Assembly: GCA_903908025.1 (NCBI GenBank)
Contig: CAIVQM010000151.1
Span: 1-7,725, forward strand
Length of the DNA: 7,725 nucleotides
Reading direction: 5' to 3'
Source of the DNA: an uncultured bacterium
GTDB taxonomy: Bacteria; Actinomycetota; Actinomycetes; S36-B12
Numbering within the stretch: position 1 is the stretch's first letter; each line of letters begins with the position of its first letter. This document shows positions 1 to 6,724 of the stretch, piece by piece. A program made the translations under genes and the position numbers. The notes under the pieces are model-generated. The model did no database searches. It worked only from the letters and a program-made list of their open reading frames with translations, and was not told the origin of the DNA.

Positions 1-58
1 CGACGGATCCCGGCACCTCCACAATGGCCGGTTCGCGGGAAAGCCGCCCACCCATTAG
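1..58 (+). CDS. Possible 3' end of an upstream gene (partial, unknown)
   Basis: One plus-strand frame, starting at base 2, reads 18 codons from the left edge and stops at TAG 56-58. Most of its third positions are G or C, as in the other genes here. The stop lies 9 bp before a strong intrinsic terminator, which is the spacing expected for the last gene of a transcript. The visible tail, ending in residues GKPPTH, is too short to recognise. The alternative is that these bases are non-coding or belong to the 3' end of a stable RNA. Confidence is low because only a few codons are visible. Confidence 0.3.
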   Translation, partial: DGSRHLHNGRFAGKPPTH

Positions 59-67
59 TAGCAAGAA

Positions 68-100
68 CGCCCCTCGGCGCGGCGCCGGGGGGCGCTTTTT
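68..100 (+). terminator. Rho-independent terminator of an upstream plus-strand gene
   Basis: Bases 68-78 pair with 84-94 as an 11-bp, almost pure G:C stem (one T:G wobble, 74 with 88) around the 5-base loop 79-83. A run of five T follows at 96-100. This is a textbook intrinsic terminator for transcription entering from the left edge. On the minus strand no T tract follows, so it is unlikely to be efficient in that direction. Confidence 0.85.
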
Positions 101-119
101 CGCGATTGCTTCCTGCCGC

Positions 120-464
120 CTATGCCTTCTCTAGGTGAAGCGTGTTGAGCGCATCGGCCTCGGACGTGGTCAGCTGTCGAAAGCCGTGGCCGTCCTGGCC
201 GGCTTTGAGGAGCTCGTGGTCCTCGGGGCCGAGTCTGGTCTCCTCGTGCAAACATCGCAGGAGTCGCATGTTGGTGACGGCGATCTAGCAGGCGAGCACG
301 ATCGTGACCGTGGGCAGTTCGGCGACCGAGTAGGTGCCACAGCGGTGTTTCTGGTCCGTCTGCGTCGGCCGTTATCCCGCTTGACCGAAGTGCGGAACGG
401 CGAGTTGAGCCAAGTAGAGCCGCGCAGGTATGAAAAAGTCCTTGACGCGCTCCGCAAGACGAGG
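120..464 (-). pseudogene. Possible degraded coding remnant (unknown family)
   Basis: No intact gene is evident between the terminator and the importer promoter. The minus-strand frame ending at TAG 120-122 has a protein-like composition (for example LACxIAVTNMRLLRCLHEE and LTTSEADALNTLHLEKA) and mostly G or C in third positions. It is interrupted by stops at 285-287 (TAG, where a tryptophan codon would fit), 372-374 and 465-467. The open pieces are about 54, 28 and 30 codons. Other frames over the same bases are longer but rich in Arg, Ser, Thr and His, as expected for shadow frames. I do not recognise a family; a decayed transposase or small regulatory gene is possible. Three stops in about 115 codons is also near chance for non-coding DNA, so this call is weak. 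Confidence 0.33.
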
Positions 465-471
465 TTATCGT
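442..471 (+). promoter_or_regulatory. Predicted promoter of the ABC importer operon
   Basis: TTGACG at 442-447 serves as the -35 box and TATCGT at 466-471 as the -10 box, 18 bp apart. The start of transcription would fall near 478, giving a leader of about 130 nt before the binding-protein gene. The same TTGACG box and a downstream palindromic operator recur at the other two predicted promoters in the window, which supports the call. Confidence 0.5.
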
Positions 472-482
472 TCGGCATTCGC

Positions 483-506
483 TCTCTATCGATCGATCGA
501 CAGAGA
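483..506 (+). promoter_or_regulatory. Palindromic operator, copy 1 (importer operon)
   Basis: This is a 24-bp palindrome: TCTCT (483-487) and AGAGA (502-506) flank the self-complementary core TCGATCGATCGA (489-500), with a single mismatched pair (A488/C501). It begins about 5 bp after the predicted transcription start, a position typical of repressor operators. Related palindromes with the same core lie at 6695-6718 and 6835-6858. The binding protein is unknown and not encoded in the window. Confidence 0.65.
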
Positions 507-566
507 ACAAATACCGCACCACGACTAGCCGATCCGATAGGTAGACCAATCCAATCGCGAGGCAGC

Positions 567-583
567 ACCGCCCATTGGGCGGT
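567..583 (+). promoter_or_regulatory. Leader hairpin upstream of the binding-protein gene
   Basis: ACCGCCC (567-573) and GGGCGGT (577-583) are perfect inverted repeats around the 3-base loop ATT. The hairpin sits in the predicted 5' leader, 15 nt before the Shine-Dalgarno sequence AGGAG at 599-603. No T tract follows, so it is not an intrinsic terminator. It could stabilise the 5' end of the mRNA or be a protein-binding site. A TTG inside the loop is in frame with the gene but is a poor start candidate. Confidence 0.5.
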
Positions 584-610
584 CAAGCCTGGCCAGATAG
601 GAGTCAGGAC

Positions 611-1726
611 ATGCGAGCAAGTGCGGTACGCAAAAGAGGCATGGTTGGCGCAGTAGCGGTGGTTGCCGCGCTCGCTCTCTCGGCGTGCGGAGGGGGCTCG
701 GCCGGTAGTTCAGAGTCGGCCGCTCCGCTTGACCCGAAAGCAGATCTGTCTAAGCAGACCCTTACGGTCTCGAACTGGGCCGACTACACGAACCCCGACG
801 TTCTGACGTCGTTCACATCGGAGTTCGGCACGCCCGTGACAATGGCGACCCATGCCAGCAACGAGGAGATCATGGGCAAGCTCACGGCGGGCGGCGACTC
901 GGGCATCGACATCGCGTTCGTCTCCGGGCAGTATGCGCAGGCGCTCGACCGAGCCGGCCTCCTCGAGCACCTTGACCAGTCCCTCATCCCCAACCTGAAG
1001 AACCTCTACCCAGAGGCGAGCACGCTCGCGTACGACGTGGGCAACGTCTACTCCGTTCCGTATGCCTGGGGTACGACAGGGCTGTGCTACCGGAGCGACT
1101 TGGTGAAGGAGACACCCGACAGTTGGGACGCCATCCTGAATCCGCCGGACGACACCAAGGGAAAGATCACCATGCTGGGGAGCGAGCGCTGGCTGCTTCT
1201 CCCAGCCCTCAAGAAGCTCGGCTACTCGAACAACACCGTCGACCCCGCGGAGCTCGAAAAGGCGAAGGAGCTGACCCTCGCGGCGAAGAAGAACCTGCTC
1301 ACCTATGACGACACCACCTTCTACAACCGGTTGGTGTCCGGCGAGTCGGTCATGGCGGTCGCATGGGATGGCTGGTGCAGTTACGCCATCGCTGAGAACC
1401 CCGATGTCAAGTTCGTCCTTCCCAAGGAGGGCAGTGATATCTGGACCGACACGCTCGTGGTCCTGAAGTCGTCCAAGAACAAGGAGGCGGCGCACGCTTT
1501 CCTGAACTCCATTCTTGATGCGAAGAACCAGTCGTGGGTTGCGACGACCGCTCTGTCCAAGGTCCCGAACAAGGCATCAATGGACATGGTCGGCGCCGAG
1601 CTCGCGAAGCAGTACCCGGCGATGGGCATGACTCCGGCAGAGATCGTCCAGCAGGAGCAGATCCTCGACCTCGGTGACAAGACTGCCGAGTACACGAAGA
1701 TTGCAACTGAGATCACTGCAAGTTGA
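611..1726 (+). CDS. PotD/PotF-like ABC transporter substrate-binding lipoprotein
   Basis: Extracellular, lipid-anchored receptor that delivers a small, probably cationic amine to the permeases encoded just downstream. ATG 611 has AGGAG at 599-603, 7 nt away. The 371-residue product begins with a basic n-region, a hydrophobic stretch and lipobox LSAC, with Cys26 as the lipidation site. The mature part follows the spermidine/putrescine-binding fold: SNWADY (54-59, cf. NWTEY of E. coli PotD), an ASNEEIMGKL segment, VPYAWGTTG, KKLGY, an AWDGW block (Trp252) and IWTDT (Trp278, Asp280). By eye, Trp252, Trp278 and Asp280 match PotD Trp229, Trp255 and Asp257, but the acidic pair Asp168/Glu171 is replaced by Ser191/Trp194, so spermidine is doubtful as the ligand. 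Two extra cysteines (159, 256) could form a disulfide. The stop overlaps the next start. Family is certain; substrate is not. Confidence 0.92.
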   Translation: MRASAVRKRGMVGAVAVVAALALSACGGGSAGSSESAAPLDPKADLSKQTLTVSNWADYTNPDVLTSFTSEFGTPVTMATHASNEEIMGKLTAGGDSGIDIAFVSGQYAQALDRAGLLEHLDQSLIPNLKNLYPEASTLAYDVGNVYSVPYAWGTTGLCYRSDLVKETPDSWDAILNPPDDTKGKITMLGSERWLLLPALKKLGYSNNTVDPAELEKAKELTLAAKKNLLTYDDTTFYNRLVSGESVMAVAWDGWCSYAIAENPDVKFVLPKEGSDIWTDTLVVLKSSKNKEAAHAFLNSILDAKNQSWVATTALSKVPNKASMDMVGAELAKQYPAMGMTPAEIVQQEQILDLGDKTAEYTKIATEITAS

Positions 1727-2631
1727 TCGTGTCTTCATCCGACGTGCCCGTGGTGCACGGGTCCGGTGCCAGGAGGCGCCGGACCCGTGCATCACGGGCG
1801 ATCTATCTCGGCCCTGGGCTGCTGTACATCACCCTCTTCATGGCGATTCCGATGGGCTTCATCCTGTCGTACGCCTTTCTGGAGAAGGCGCCCTATGGCG
1901 GGGTCCGGCTCAGCTTCTCGCTCGACAGTTTTACGCGTGCTCTTGAACCCGTATATGTCTCCGTTCTGGAAAACACGCTTCTCATCGCCTCGATCACGAC
2001 CCTGTTGGCACTGGTGATCGGCTACCCCGTCGCGTACGCCATCGCCAAGTTGCCACCCAAGTGGCGCACGGTCGCGGTCATCCTCGTCGTGCTCCCGTTC
2101 TGGAGCAATTTCCTCATTCGGACATACGCCTGGATCCTTCTCCTGAACTCGGAAGGGATCATGAACAAGGGCCTGCTTGCAGTCGGGGTCATAGACCACC
2201 CCCTGGCCCTTCTGTACACGCGTGAGGCCGTCATCCTGGGCCTGCTCTACGCGTACCTCCCACTCATGATTCTCCCGCTGTACGCATCGATGGAACGCCT
2301 CGACTGGTCGCTCCTGGAGGCGGCGAGGAATCTGGGAGCCGGAAGGGCCCGCGCGTTCGTGGACGTCACATTCCCCTTGACCCTGCCAGCAGCCATGATC
2401 GGCGCCATTTTCGTCTTCGTGCCGAGTGTGGGGAACTTCATCGTCCCCGAACTCCTGGGGGGCGGGAAGACCGTGATGGTGGGCAATCTGGTTCGGGACC
2501 AGTTCCTCAAAGCGCGCGATTGGCCCTTCGGCTCTGTCTTGGCTCTGACGATGGTCGGGTTCCTCGTCCTGCTGTTCGCTGTCCAGGGGTACGTCGCACG
2601 ACGCATCAACATCGGGGATTCGCGTGCGTAG
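1723..2631 (+). CDS. ABC transporter permease, PotB-like
   Basis: First inner-membrane subunit of the importer, forming half of the translocation channel. The 302-residue product has a basic cytoplasmic N-terminus (RRRRTRASR) followed by about six hydrophobic helices, beginning near residues 26-52 and ending with a helix before the basic tail ARRINIGDSRA. The cytoplasmic EAA loop that contacts the ATPase reads LEAARNLGAGRARAF (Glu199 onward), as in PotB/PotH permeases. The TTG start overlaps the preceding TGA by 4 nt (TTGA), implying translational coupling; GTG 1729 is an equally possible start, and neither has a strong Shine-Dalgarno sequence. A long hairpin (1751-1794) covers its early codons and may limit its expression. 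The gene overlaps the second permease by 8 nt. Confidence 0.9.
   Translation: MIVSSSDVPVVHGSGARRRRTRASRAIYLGPGLLYITLFMAIPMGFILSYAFLEKAPYGGVRLSFSLDSFTRALEPVYVSVLENTLLIASITTLLALVIGYPVAYAIAKLPPKWRTVAVILVVLPFWSNFLIRTYAWILLLNSEGIMNKGLLAVGVIDHPLALLYTREAVILGLLYAYLPLMILPLYASMERLDWSLLEAARNLGAGRARAFVDVTFPLTLPAAMIGAIFVFVPSVGNFIVPELLGGGKTVMVGNLVRDQFLKARDWPFGSVLALTMVGFLVLLFAVQGYVARRINIGDSRA
1751..1794 (+). promoter_or_regulatory. Very stable intra-operon hairpin after the binding-protein gene
   Basis: Bases 1751-1770 pair with 1775-1794 as a 20-bp stem, with only two G:T wobbles (1753/1792 and 1767/1778), closed by the tetraloop AGGA. The core arm TGCACGGGTCCGG (1754-1766) is matched perfectly. It starts 24 bp after the stop of the binding-protein gene and lies within about codons 10-24 of the permease. 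No T tract follows. Hairpins at this place in importer operons, such as the malE-malF interval of E. coli, protect the upstream message or reduce downstream expression. That role here is inference; the structure itself is plain in the sequence. Confidence 0.7.
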
Positions 2632-3394
2632 CATCGGTTGGCTGCGGGTGCCCCTGCTCCTGACCTACGCCTTTCTCTATATTCCGATTGCTGTTGTCGT
2701 CGTGATGTCCTTCAACGCCAGCAAGATGCCGTTCAACTGGACGGGCTTGAGCCTCAAGTGGTACGGGGCGCTCTTTCATGATGAGGTGATCCGTGAAGGC
2801 TTCACCAACACAATGATCGTCGCCGTAGGAGCAACGGTCATCGCCACAATTCTCGGTACCCTCCTCGCGATCGGCCTGTCGCGGTACACGAAGTCGGCCA
2901 TCCTTCAGGCATACGCCCTGACTCCGGCCATCGTTCCCGACCTAGCACTAGCCATCGGCCTGCTCGTCATGTTCAGCTTCGTCGGGATGACGGTTGGCCT
3001 GCACTCGGTGCTGCTGGCGCACGTGGTGTTTGGCCTGGCTTTCGTGGCTGCCGTCGTAACAGCTCGTATTGGGCAGGTGGACCCTAGCCTCGAGGAGGCC
3101 AGCCAGGATCTCGGCGCGTCTGCATGGTCCACCTTCTTCAGAATCACCGTTCCGACGCTGCTGCCAGCCATCGTGGCGGGTGCGCTCCTGGTCTTCACGC
3201 TGTCGCTCGACGAGTTCGTCATCGCTTTCTTCACGGATGGTCCTTCAACACCAACCCTGCCCATCGTCATCTACTCCATGGTTCGTTTCGGAGTCACACC
3301 CGAGATCAATGCTCTGGCGGCGATCCTCCTACTTGTCTCATTCACAGTCGTGATCGCTGCCCAGCGCATGACCCGACCCAGGGACTTGACGTGA
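2624..3394 (+). CDS. ABC transporter permease, PotC-like
   Basis: Second channel-forming inner-membrane subunit, 256 residues. It begins with a hydrophobic helix (LLLTYAFLYIPIAVVVVMSF) followed by the FNASK segment typical of PotC/PotI, and contains about six membrane helices. The EAA loop reads LEEASQDLGASAWSTFF (near residue 157). The motif LSLDEFVIAFFTDG near residues 195-208 matches the conserved PotC block before the last helices. The GTG start overlaps the end of the first permease by 8 nt and has a modest GGGGA Shine-Dalgarno sequence at 2614-2618. The stop overlaps the GTG start of the ATPase gene (GTGA, 3391-3394), so the whole operon is probably translationally coupled. Confidence 0.9.
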   Translation: MRSIGWLRVPLLLTYAFLYIPIAVVVVMSFNASKMPFNWTGLSLKWYGALFHDEVIREGFTNTMIVAVGATVIATILGTLLAIGLSRYTKSAILQAYALTPAIVPDLALAIGLLVMFSFVGMTVGLHSVLLAHVVFGLAFVAAVVTARIGQVDPSLEEASQDLGASAWSTFFRITVPTLLPAIVAGALLVFTLSLDEFVIAFFTDGPSTPTLPIVIYSMVRFGVTPEINALAAILLLVSFTVVIAAQRMTRPRDLT

Positions 3395-4485
3395 CCATGA
3401 AACCGCTTCTCACCATCACAGATGTTCGCCGCACGTTTGGCGACGTGATCGCGCTGGATTCGGTCAGCCTTGAGATCCACGAGAACGAGTTCTTCGCGCT
3501 CTTGGGTCCGTCCGGCTGTGGCAAGACGACCCTCTTGAGGGTGCTGGCCGGATTCGAGCACCCGGACTCCGGAACGGTGATGATCGGGGATCAGGATCTG
3601 CTGGCTATGCCGCCGAACAAGCGGCCCATCAACCTGATGTTCCAGTCGTATGCGCTGTTTCCGCACATGTCGGTGGAGAAGAACGTTGCATACGGACTCG
3701 AGCGTGAGGGTTGTGCCAAGGATGAGATCAGGGACAGAGTGGCGCAGGTACTCCAGACGGTGAGCCTCAGCGACAAGGCCCGAAAGCGACCAGCTCAGCT
3801 ATCCGGCGGGCAGCGCCAGCGGGTGGCACTTGCGCGAGCCATCGTCAAGCGGCCTCGTCTTCTGCTCCTTGACGAGCCGCTGTCGGCTCTGGATCGAAAA
3901 GTGCGAGCGGAGATGCAGCTTGAACTGAAGCGACTGCAGCATGAGGTGGGCATCACTTTCGTCGTTGTTACACACGACCAGGAAGAGGCGATGTCGATGG
4001 CCGACCGAATCGCGGTGATGTCGAACGGACTTGTTGAACAGATTGCGAGCCCCGTAGAACTGTATGCGCGGCCGAGCACCGCTTTCGTGGCGGACTTTGT
4101 AGGCTCGAGTAACGCCTTCCAGGGTCTACGGGTGACGGGTGGTGTCGACGTCCCCGGATTAGGTGTCCTGCACGGTCAACCAGTGGGGGAGCAGATGGGT
4201 GCGCTGGCCGTGCTGATCGTGCGCCCCGAGGATGTGCGATTGGTCAGTGAGGGGGAGGCCTTCCTCGGGGGCTTGGTTCTTGACACCCAGTTCTACGGCG
4301 GCCGATCTACGGTCGCTGTGCAGGTTCCCGGATGTCCGGCCCCGGTCATCGTCACCTGCCAAGGAACGGCGAGTGTGGAGCGTGGCGCGCACGTGCACCT
4401 GGCCTGGGCTCCAGACAAGGCTGTCGTTCTGTCTGCCGCAACTCAGAACAAAGACGGGAATGACGGTCAGGAACCCGCACTCTGA
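3391..4485 (+). CDS. ABC transporter ATP-binding protein, PotA-like
   Basis: Cytoplasmic ATPase that powers the importer, 364 residues. Visible motifs: Walker A GPSGCGKTT (39-47), Q-loop Gln84 in MFQSYALFP, signature LSGGQRQRVALARA (136-149), Walker B LLLLDEP (156-162), D-loop SALD, and the switch histidine His194 in VVTHDQEEA. After about residue 235 follows a C-terminal TOBE-type regulatory domain, as in PotA and other spermidine/iron/maltose-type ATPases. GTG 3391 is chosen because AGGGA at 3380-3384 lies 6 nt upstream and the start overlaps the previous stop by 4 nt; ATG 3397 is the alternative, removing two residues. The frame is open farther upstream, but that part lies inside the permease gene. 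The gene ends 12 bp from the converging purU gene. Confidence 0.93.
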   Translation: MTMKPLLTITDVRRTFGDVIALDSVSLEIHENEFFALLGPSGCGKTTLLRVLAGFEHPDSGTVMIGDQDLLAMPPNKRPINLMFQSYALFPHMSVEKNVAYGLEREGCAKDEIRDRVAQVLQTVSLSDKARKRPAQLSGGQRQRVALARAIVKRPRLLLLDEPLSALDRKVRAEMQLELKRLQHEVGITFVVVTHDQEEAMSMADRIAVMSNGLVEQIASPVELYARPSTAFVADFVGSSNAFQGLRVTGGVDVPGLGVLHGQPVGEQMGALAVLIVRPEDVRLVSEGEAFLGGLVLDTQFYGGRSTVAVQVPGCPAPVIVTCQGTASVERGAHVHLAWAPDKAVVLSAATQNKDGNDGQEPAL

Positions 4486-4497
4486 CCCATGACGGGC

Positions 4498-5373
4498 CTA
4501 GGTGAAGACGACCGTGCGTCCACCGTTCAACAGGACGCGGCTCTCGGCATGCCACGTGACAGCCTTGGTGAGGGCACGACATTCGACGTCGCGACCAGCC
4601 GCTTCAAGGTCCTTGGCATCAAGCGAGTGGTTCACCCGCGTGATCTCCTGTTCGATGATCGGTCCTTCGTCAAGGTCGGCAGTGACGTAGTGGGCCGTGG
4701 CTCCGATGAGTTTCACCCCTCGGCTGTGAGCCTGATGGTACGGGCGGGCGCCTTTGAAACTGGGGAGGAAAGAATGGTGGATGTTGATCACGCGGCCTTG
4801 GAGTTCAGCACACACGGCATTCGACAGCACCTGCATGTAGCGCGCAAGAACCACGAAATCGATGCGTTCGCTGCGCACGATCTCCAGCAGACTCCCCTCG
4901 GCTGAATCCTTGGTCTCTGGCGTGACGGGGAGGTGGATGAATGGAATTCCGTACGACTCCACTAATCCCTCGAAGTCACGATGATTCGAGACGACAGCTG
5001 GAATCGTTACCGGGAGGGCTCCAATGCTGTGGCGGAACAGCAGGTCGTTCAGGCAATGGCCGAATCGCGAGACCATGATGAGCATTCGTTCCGGCTCGTG
5101 TGCGCGACGTAGCTGCCAGTCCATTGAGAATGAATCACCCACCCAGCTGAATGCCTCACGCAGTGAGTCAAGGTCCATTTCCCCGCTGATGCCTTCAAAG
5201 TGGACCCGCATGAAGAAGAGGCCGGTCTCGGGGTCGCCGTACTGCTGGCTTTGGACGATGGTGCATTCGCGCTGGACGAGGAAACTCGATACTCCGTAGA
5301 CGATGCCGGGCCGGTCCGAGCAGACGATCGTGAGCAGGAACTGATCCCGCTCGTTCTCCGTGACGGTGCTCAA
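4498..5373 (-). CDS. purU: Formyltetrahydrofolate deformylase PurU
   Basis: Hydrolyses 10-formyl-THF to formate and free THF in the cytoplasm. The product starts with an ACT regulatory domain (FLLTIVCSDRPGIVYGVSSF, residues 12-31) and continues with a formyltransferase-fold domain. There MLIMVSRFGHCLNDLL, ARYMQVLS, NIHHSFLPSFKGARPYHQA and AHYVTADLDEGPIIEQ are clear PurU motifs. Asn197, His199 and Asp235 correspond to the Asn-His-Asp triad of this fold. I prefer TTG 5373 as start: GGAAGG (5380-5385) lies 6 nt upstream and gives 291 residues, close to the roughly 280 of E. coli PurU. GTG 5421 would add 16 residues but lacks a Shine-Dalgarno sequence. It follows the GcvT-like gene on the same strand, which suggests THF recycling for a catabolic demethylation rather than purine synthesis. 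Confidence 0.92.
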   Translation of the reverse strand: MSTVTENERDQFLLTIVCSDRPGIVYGVSSFLVQRECTIVQSQQYGDPETGLFFMRVHFEGISGEMDLDSLREAFSWVGDSFSMDWQLRRAHEPERMLIMVSRFGHCLNDLLFRHSIGALPVTIPAVVSNHRDFEGLVESYGIPFIHLPVTPETKDSAEGSLLEIVRSERIDFVVLARYMQVLSNAVCAELQGRVINIHHSFLPSFKGARPYHQAHSRGVKLIGATAHYVTADLDEGPIIEQEITRVNHSLDAKDLEAAGRDVECRALTKAVTWHAESRVLLNGGRTVVFT

Positions 5374-5449
5374 GGTCGGCCTTCCATCGGTCGTGATGCG
5401 TACTTGGACTGGGCGGGACACAGGTCAATGACCGCACATGCCTTCCCCT

Positions 5450-6643
5450 TCACCCCCGGAAATGCTGACCGGTCGGGTCGTACAGCGGCTGAGCAGAAAG
5501 GATCCCCTCCAAGGACTTTCCGTCGACCTCGACGGTGAGGCGTGATCCACTGGGTAGATCGGCGGGTAGATACGCAAAGCCGATAGCACCCCCAAGTGTG
5601 TACGAAATGCCGCCGCTCGTGAGGGTCGTTGCGATGCCCTCACCTGTGACGGCTTCGCCCCCGCGGAGCACGAGATTCGGCTCCTGCACGGTGATGCACT
5701 GGAGCAGTTCGGCGGGCTCGGTCGCACCCTCGAGGGCGGAGCGCCCGATGAAGTCCTTCTTCATATCCACGAACTTCGCCAGGCCGCTCTCGAACGGCGT
5801 CCTATCTGCTGTGAGGTCGTCACCGAGGTAGAGGTATCCCTTCTCGGCCCGCAGCGAATCGACGCACATGAACGCCCCGCGTCGGCCGCCGGCGGCCGAA
5901 ACGGCCTCGGAGAGCTCCTGCCACAGCCACCTTCCGTAGCCAGTGGGAACGTAGATCTCCCAGCCGAGCTCGCCGACGAACGTGACTCGGGCGAGCCTGA
6001 CGGCGACGCCACCGATGGAGGCATCTCGGAACTGCATGTAGGGGAAGTCCGCTGTTGCTAGTGACGTGTCCACCATCGGCTGCAGGATGTCGCGGGCGAG
6101 GGGACCCCACAGGCCGAAACACGCCCATCCGTTCGTGACGTCCGTGATTGTCACGGGGCCGTCGATGGGCGAGGACGGATTCTGCGCCTGAGCCGATATC
6201 CACTCGAGATCGTGTGCGAGAGCGCCGGTGTTGGTGATGGCGACGAAACGCTCGGGACCCAACTGCGACACCGTGAAGTCACCGATCACCCCGCCGCTCT
6301 CGTTGAGCATCTGGGTGTACGTAATGCGGCCGGGTCCACGCGAGACGCGGTTTGAGCAGACCCACTCGAGCAGGGAGGAAGCACCGGGCCCCGCAACCTC
6401 GATCTTGCCGAATGTACTGAAGTCGAAGAGCCCGGCGGTCGTGCGCACAGCCACGTGCTCACTGACAACGGCTGAAGACCAGGCGGCACCTTCGTAGCCA
6501 GCAGGGCGAAGGGCCTCGTGCTCGGGCGACTGATTGTCAGCGAAGTAGTCGACTCGACGCCAACCGCTGTTGATATGGAATGCGGCGCCGGCTCCGAGGT
6601 GTGCCTCGTATGCGGGCGATGTGCGGAATGGGGTGACGGTCAC
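5450..6643 (-). CDS. Stand-alone GcvT-family aminomethyltransferase-like protein
   Basis: Predicted THF-dependent one-carbon transferase or demethylase, 397 residues. GTG 6643 has GAGG-type Shine-Dalgarno bases 6 nt upstream. The N-terminal segment with GWRRVDYFAD (27-36) and the phrases TTAGLFDFSTFGKIEV and YTQMLNESGGVIGDFTV (109-125) resemble the C-terminal folate half of dimethylglycine/sarcosine dehydrogenases more than glycine-cleavage T-protein. Asp122 occupies the position of the catalytic Asp of T-proteins. Further marks are GELGWEIYVP (224-233), RAEKGYLYLGDD (265-276), KKDFIGR and a C-terminal barrel domain (GFAYLP). There is no FAD-binding domain, so an oxidase partner would have to be encoded elsewhere, or the protein acts directly on a methylated substrate, as DmdA or LigM do. 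It probably heads an operon with purU. The substrate cannot be named. Confidence 0.88.
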   Translation of the reverse strand: MTVTPFRTSPAYEAHLGAGAAFHINSGWRRVDYFADNQSPEHEALRPAGYEGAAWSSAVVSEHVAVRTTAGLFDFSTFGKIEVAGPGASSLLEWVCSNRVSRGPGRITYTQMLNESGGVIGDFTVSQLGPERFVAITNTGALAHDLEWISAQAQNPSSPIDGPVTITDVTNGWACFGLWGPLARDILQPMVDTSLATADFPYMQFRDASIGGVAVRLARVTFVGELGWEIYVPTGYGRWLWQELSEAVSAAGGRRGAFMCVDSLRAEKGYLYLGDDLTADRTPFESGLAKFVDMKKDFIGRSALEGATEPAELLQCITVQEPNLVLRGGEAVTGEGIATTLTSGGISYTLGGAIGFAYLPADLPSGSRLTVEVDGKSLEGILSAQPLYDPTGQHFRG

Positions 6644-6651
6644 GGTGGGCC
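6633..6651. repeat. Repeated element with palindrome GTGACGGTCAC, copy A
   Basis: Bases 6633-6643 read GTGACGGTCAC, a palindrome of two 5-bp arms around one base, followed by GGTGGGCC. The element covers the GTG start codon and Shine-Dalgarno region of the GcvT-like gene. A nearly identical copy lies at 6731-6748, differing by a single inserted G. Confidence 0.6.
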
Positions 6652-6694
6652 TCGCTCGTGAGTGGGGGGTGTTCGGGGAACCCCTGGGGAGCCG

Positions 6695-6718
6695 AGTCGA
6701 TCGATCGATCGTTCGACT
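6695..6718 (-). promoter_or_regulatory. Palindromic operator, copy 2 (GcvT-like/purU operon)
   Basis: AGTCGA (6695-6700) and TCGACT (6713-6718) are exact inverted repeats flanking the core CGATCGATCG (6702-6711), with one mismatched pair (6701/6712) in a 24-bp palindrome. It covers about +1 to +24 of the predicted minus-strand transcript, a repressor-like position. The core is shared with the operator of the importer operon and with that of the nitrilase gene. Confidence 0.68.
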
Positions 6719-6724
6719 GATTGG

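Noticed and set aside
1..25. Resemblance to a tRNA or tmRNA 3' end (CCCGGCACCTCCA)
   Set aside because: The bases before it do not form a normal 7-base T loop with a matching stem, and almost the whole gene would lie outside the window. A coding tail ending at 58 fits equally well.
575..610. In-frame TTG at 575 as start of the binding protein
   Set aside because: It lies in the loop of a hairpin, has no Shine-Dalgarno sequence, and would put 12 residues before a normal lipoprotein signal peptide. ATG 611 has AGGAG at good spacing.
135..656. Long plus-strand open frame across the importer promoter and leader
   Set aside because: It has no Shine-Dalgarno support, shows no recognisable motif, and runs through the predicted promoter, the operator and the start of the binding-protein gene. 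It reads like a shadow frame of GC-rich DNA.
1771..1789. AGGAGG (1771-1776) followed by GTG at 1787 as a new gene start
   Set aside because: The GTG is out of frame with the permease and opens a frame of shadow composition. The purine run is part of the hairpin loop and stem.
3124..3390. N-terminal extension of the ATPase in the same frame
   Set aside because: The translation there is an out-of-frame reading of the permease. The Shine-Dalgarno sequence and stop/start overlap point to GTG 3391.
5450..6643. Naming the GcvT-like gene gcvT or dmdA
   Set aside because: There is no glycine-cleavage partner in the window, and the N-terminal region resembles dimethylglycine/sarcosine dehydrogenases. 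Nothing specific points to DMSP.
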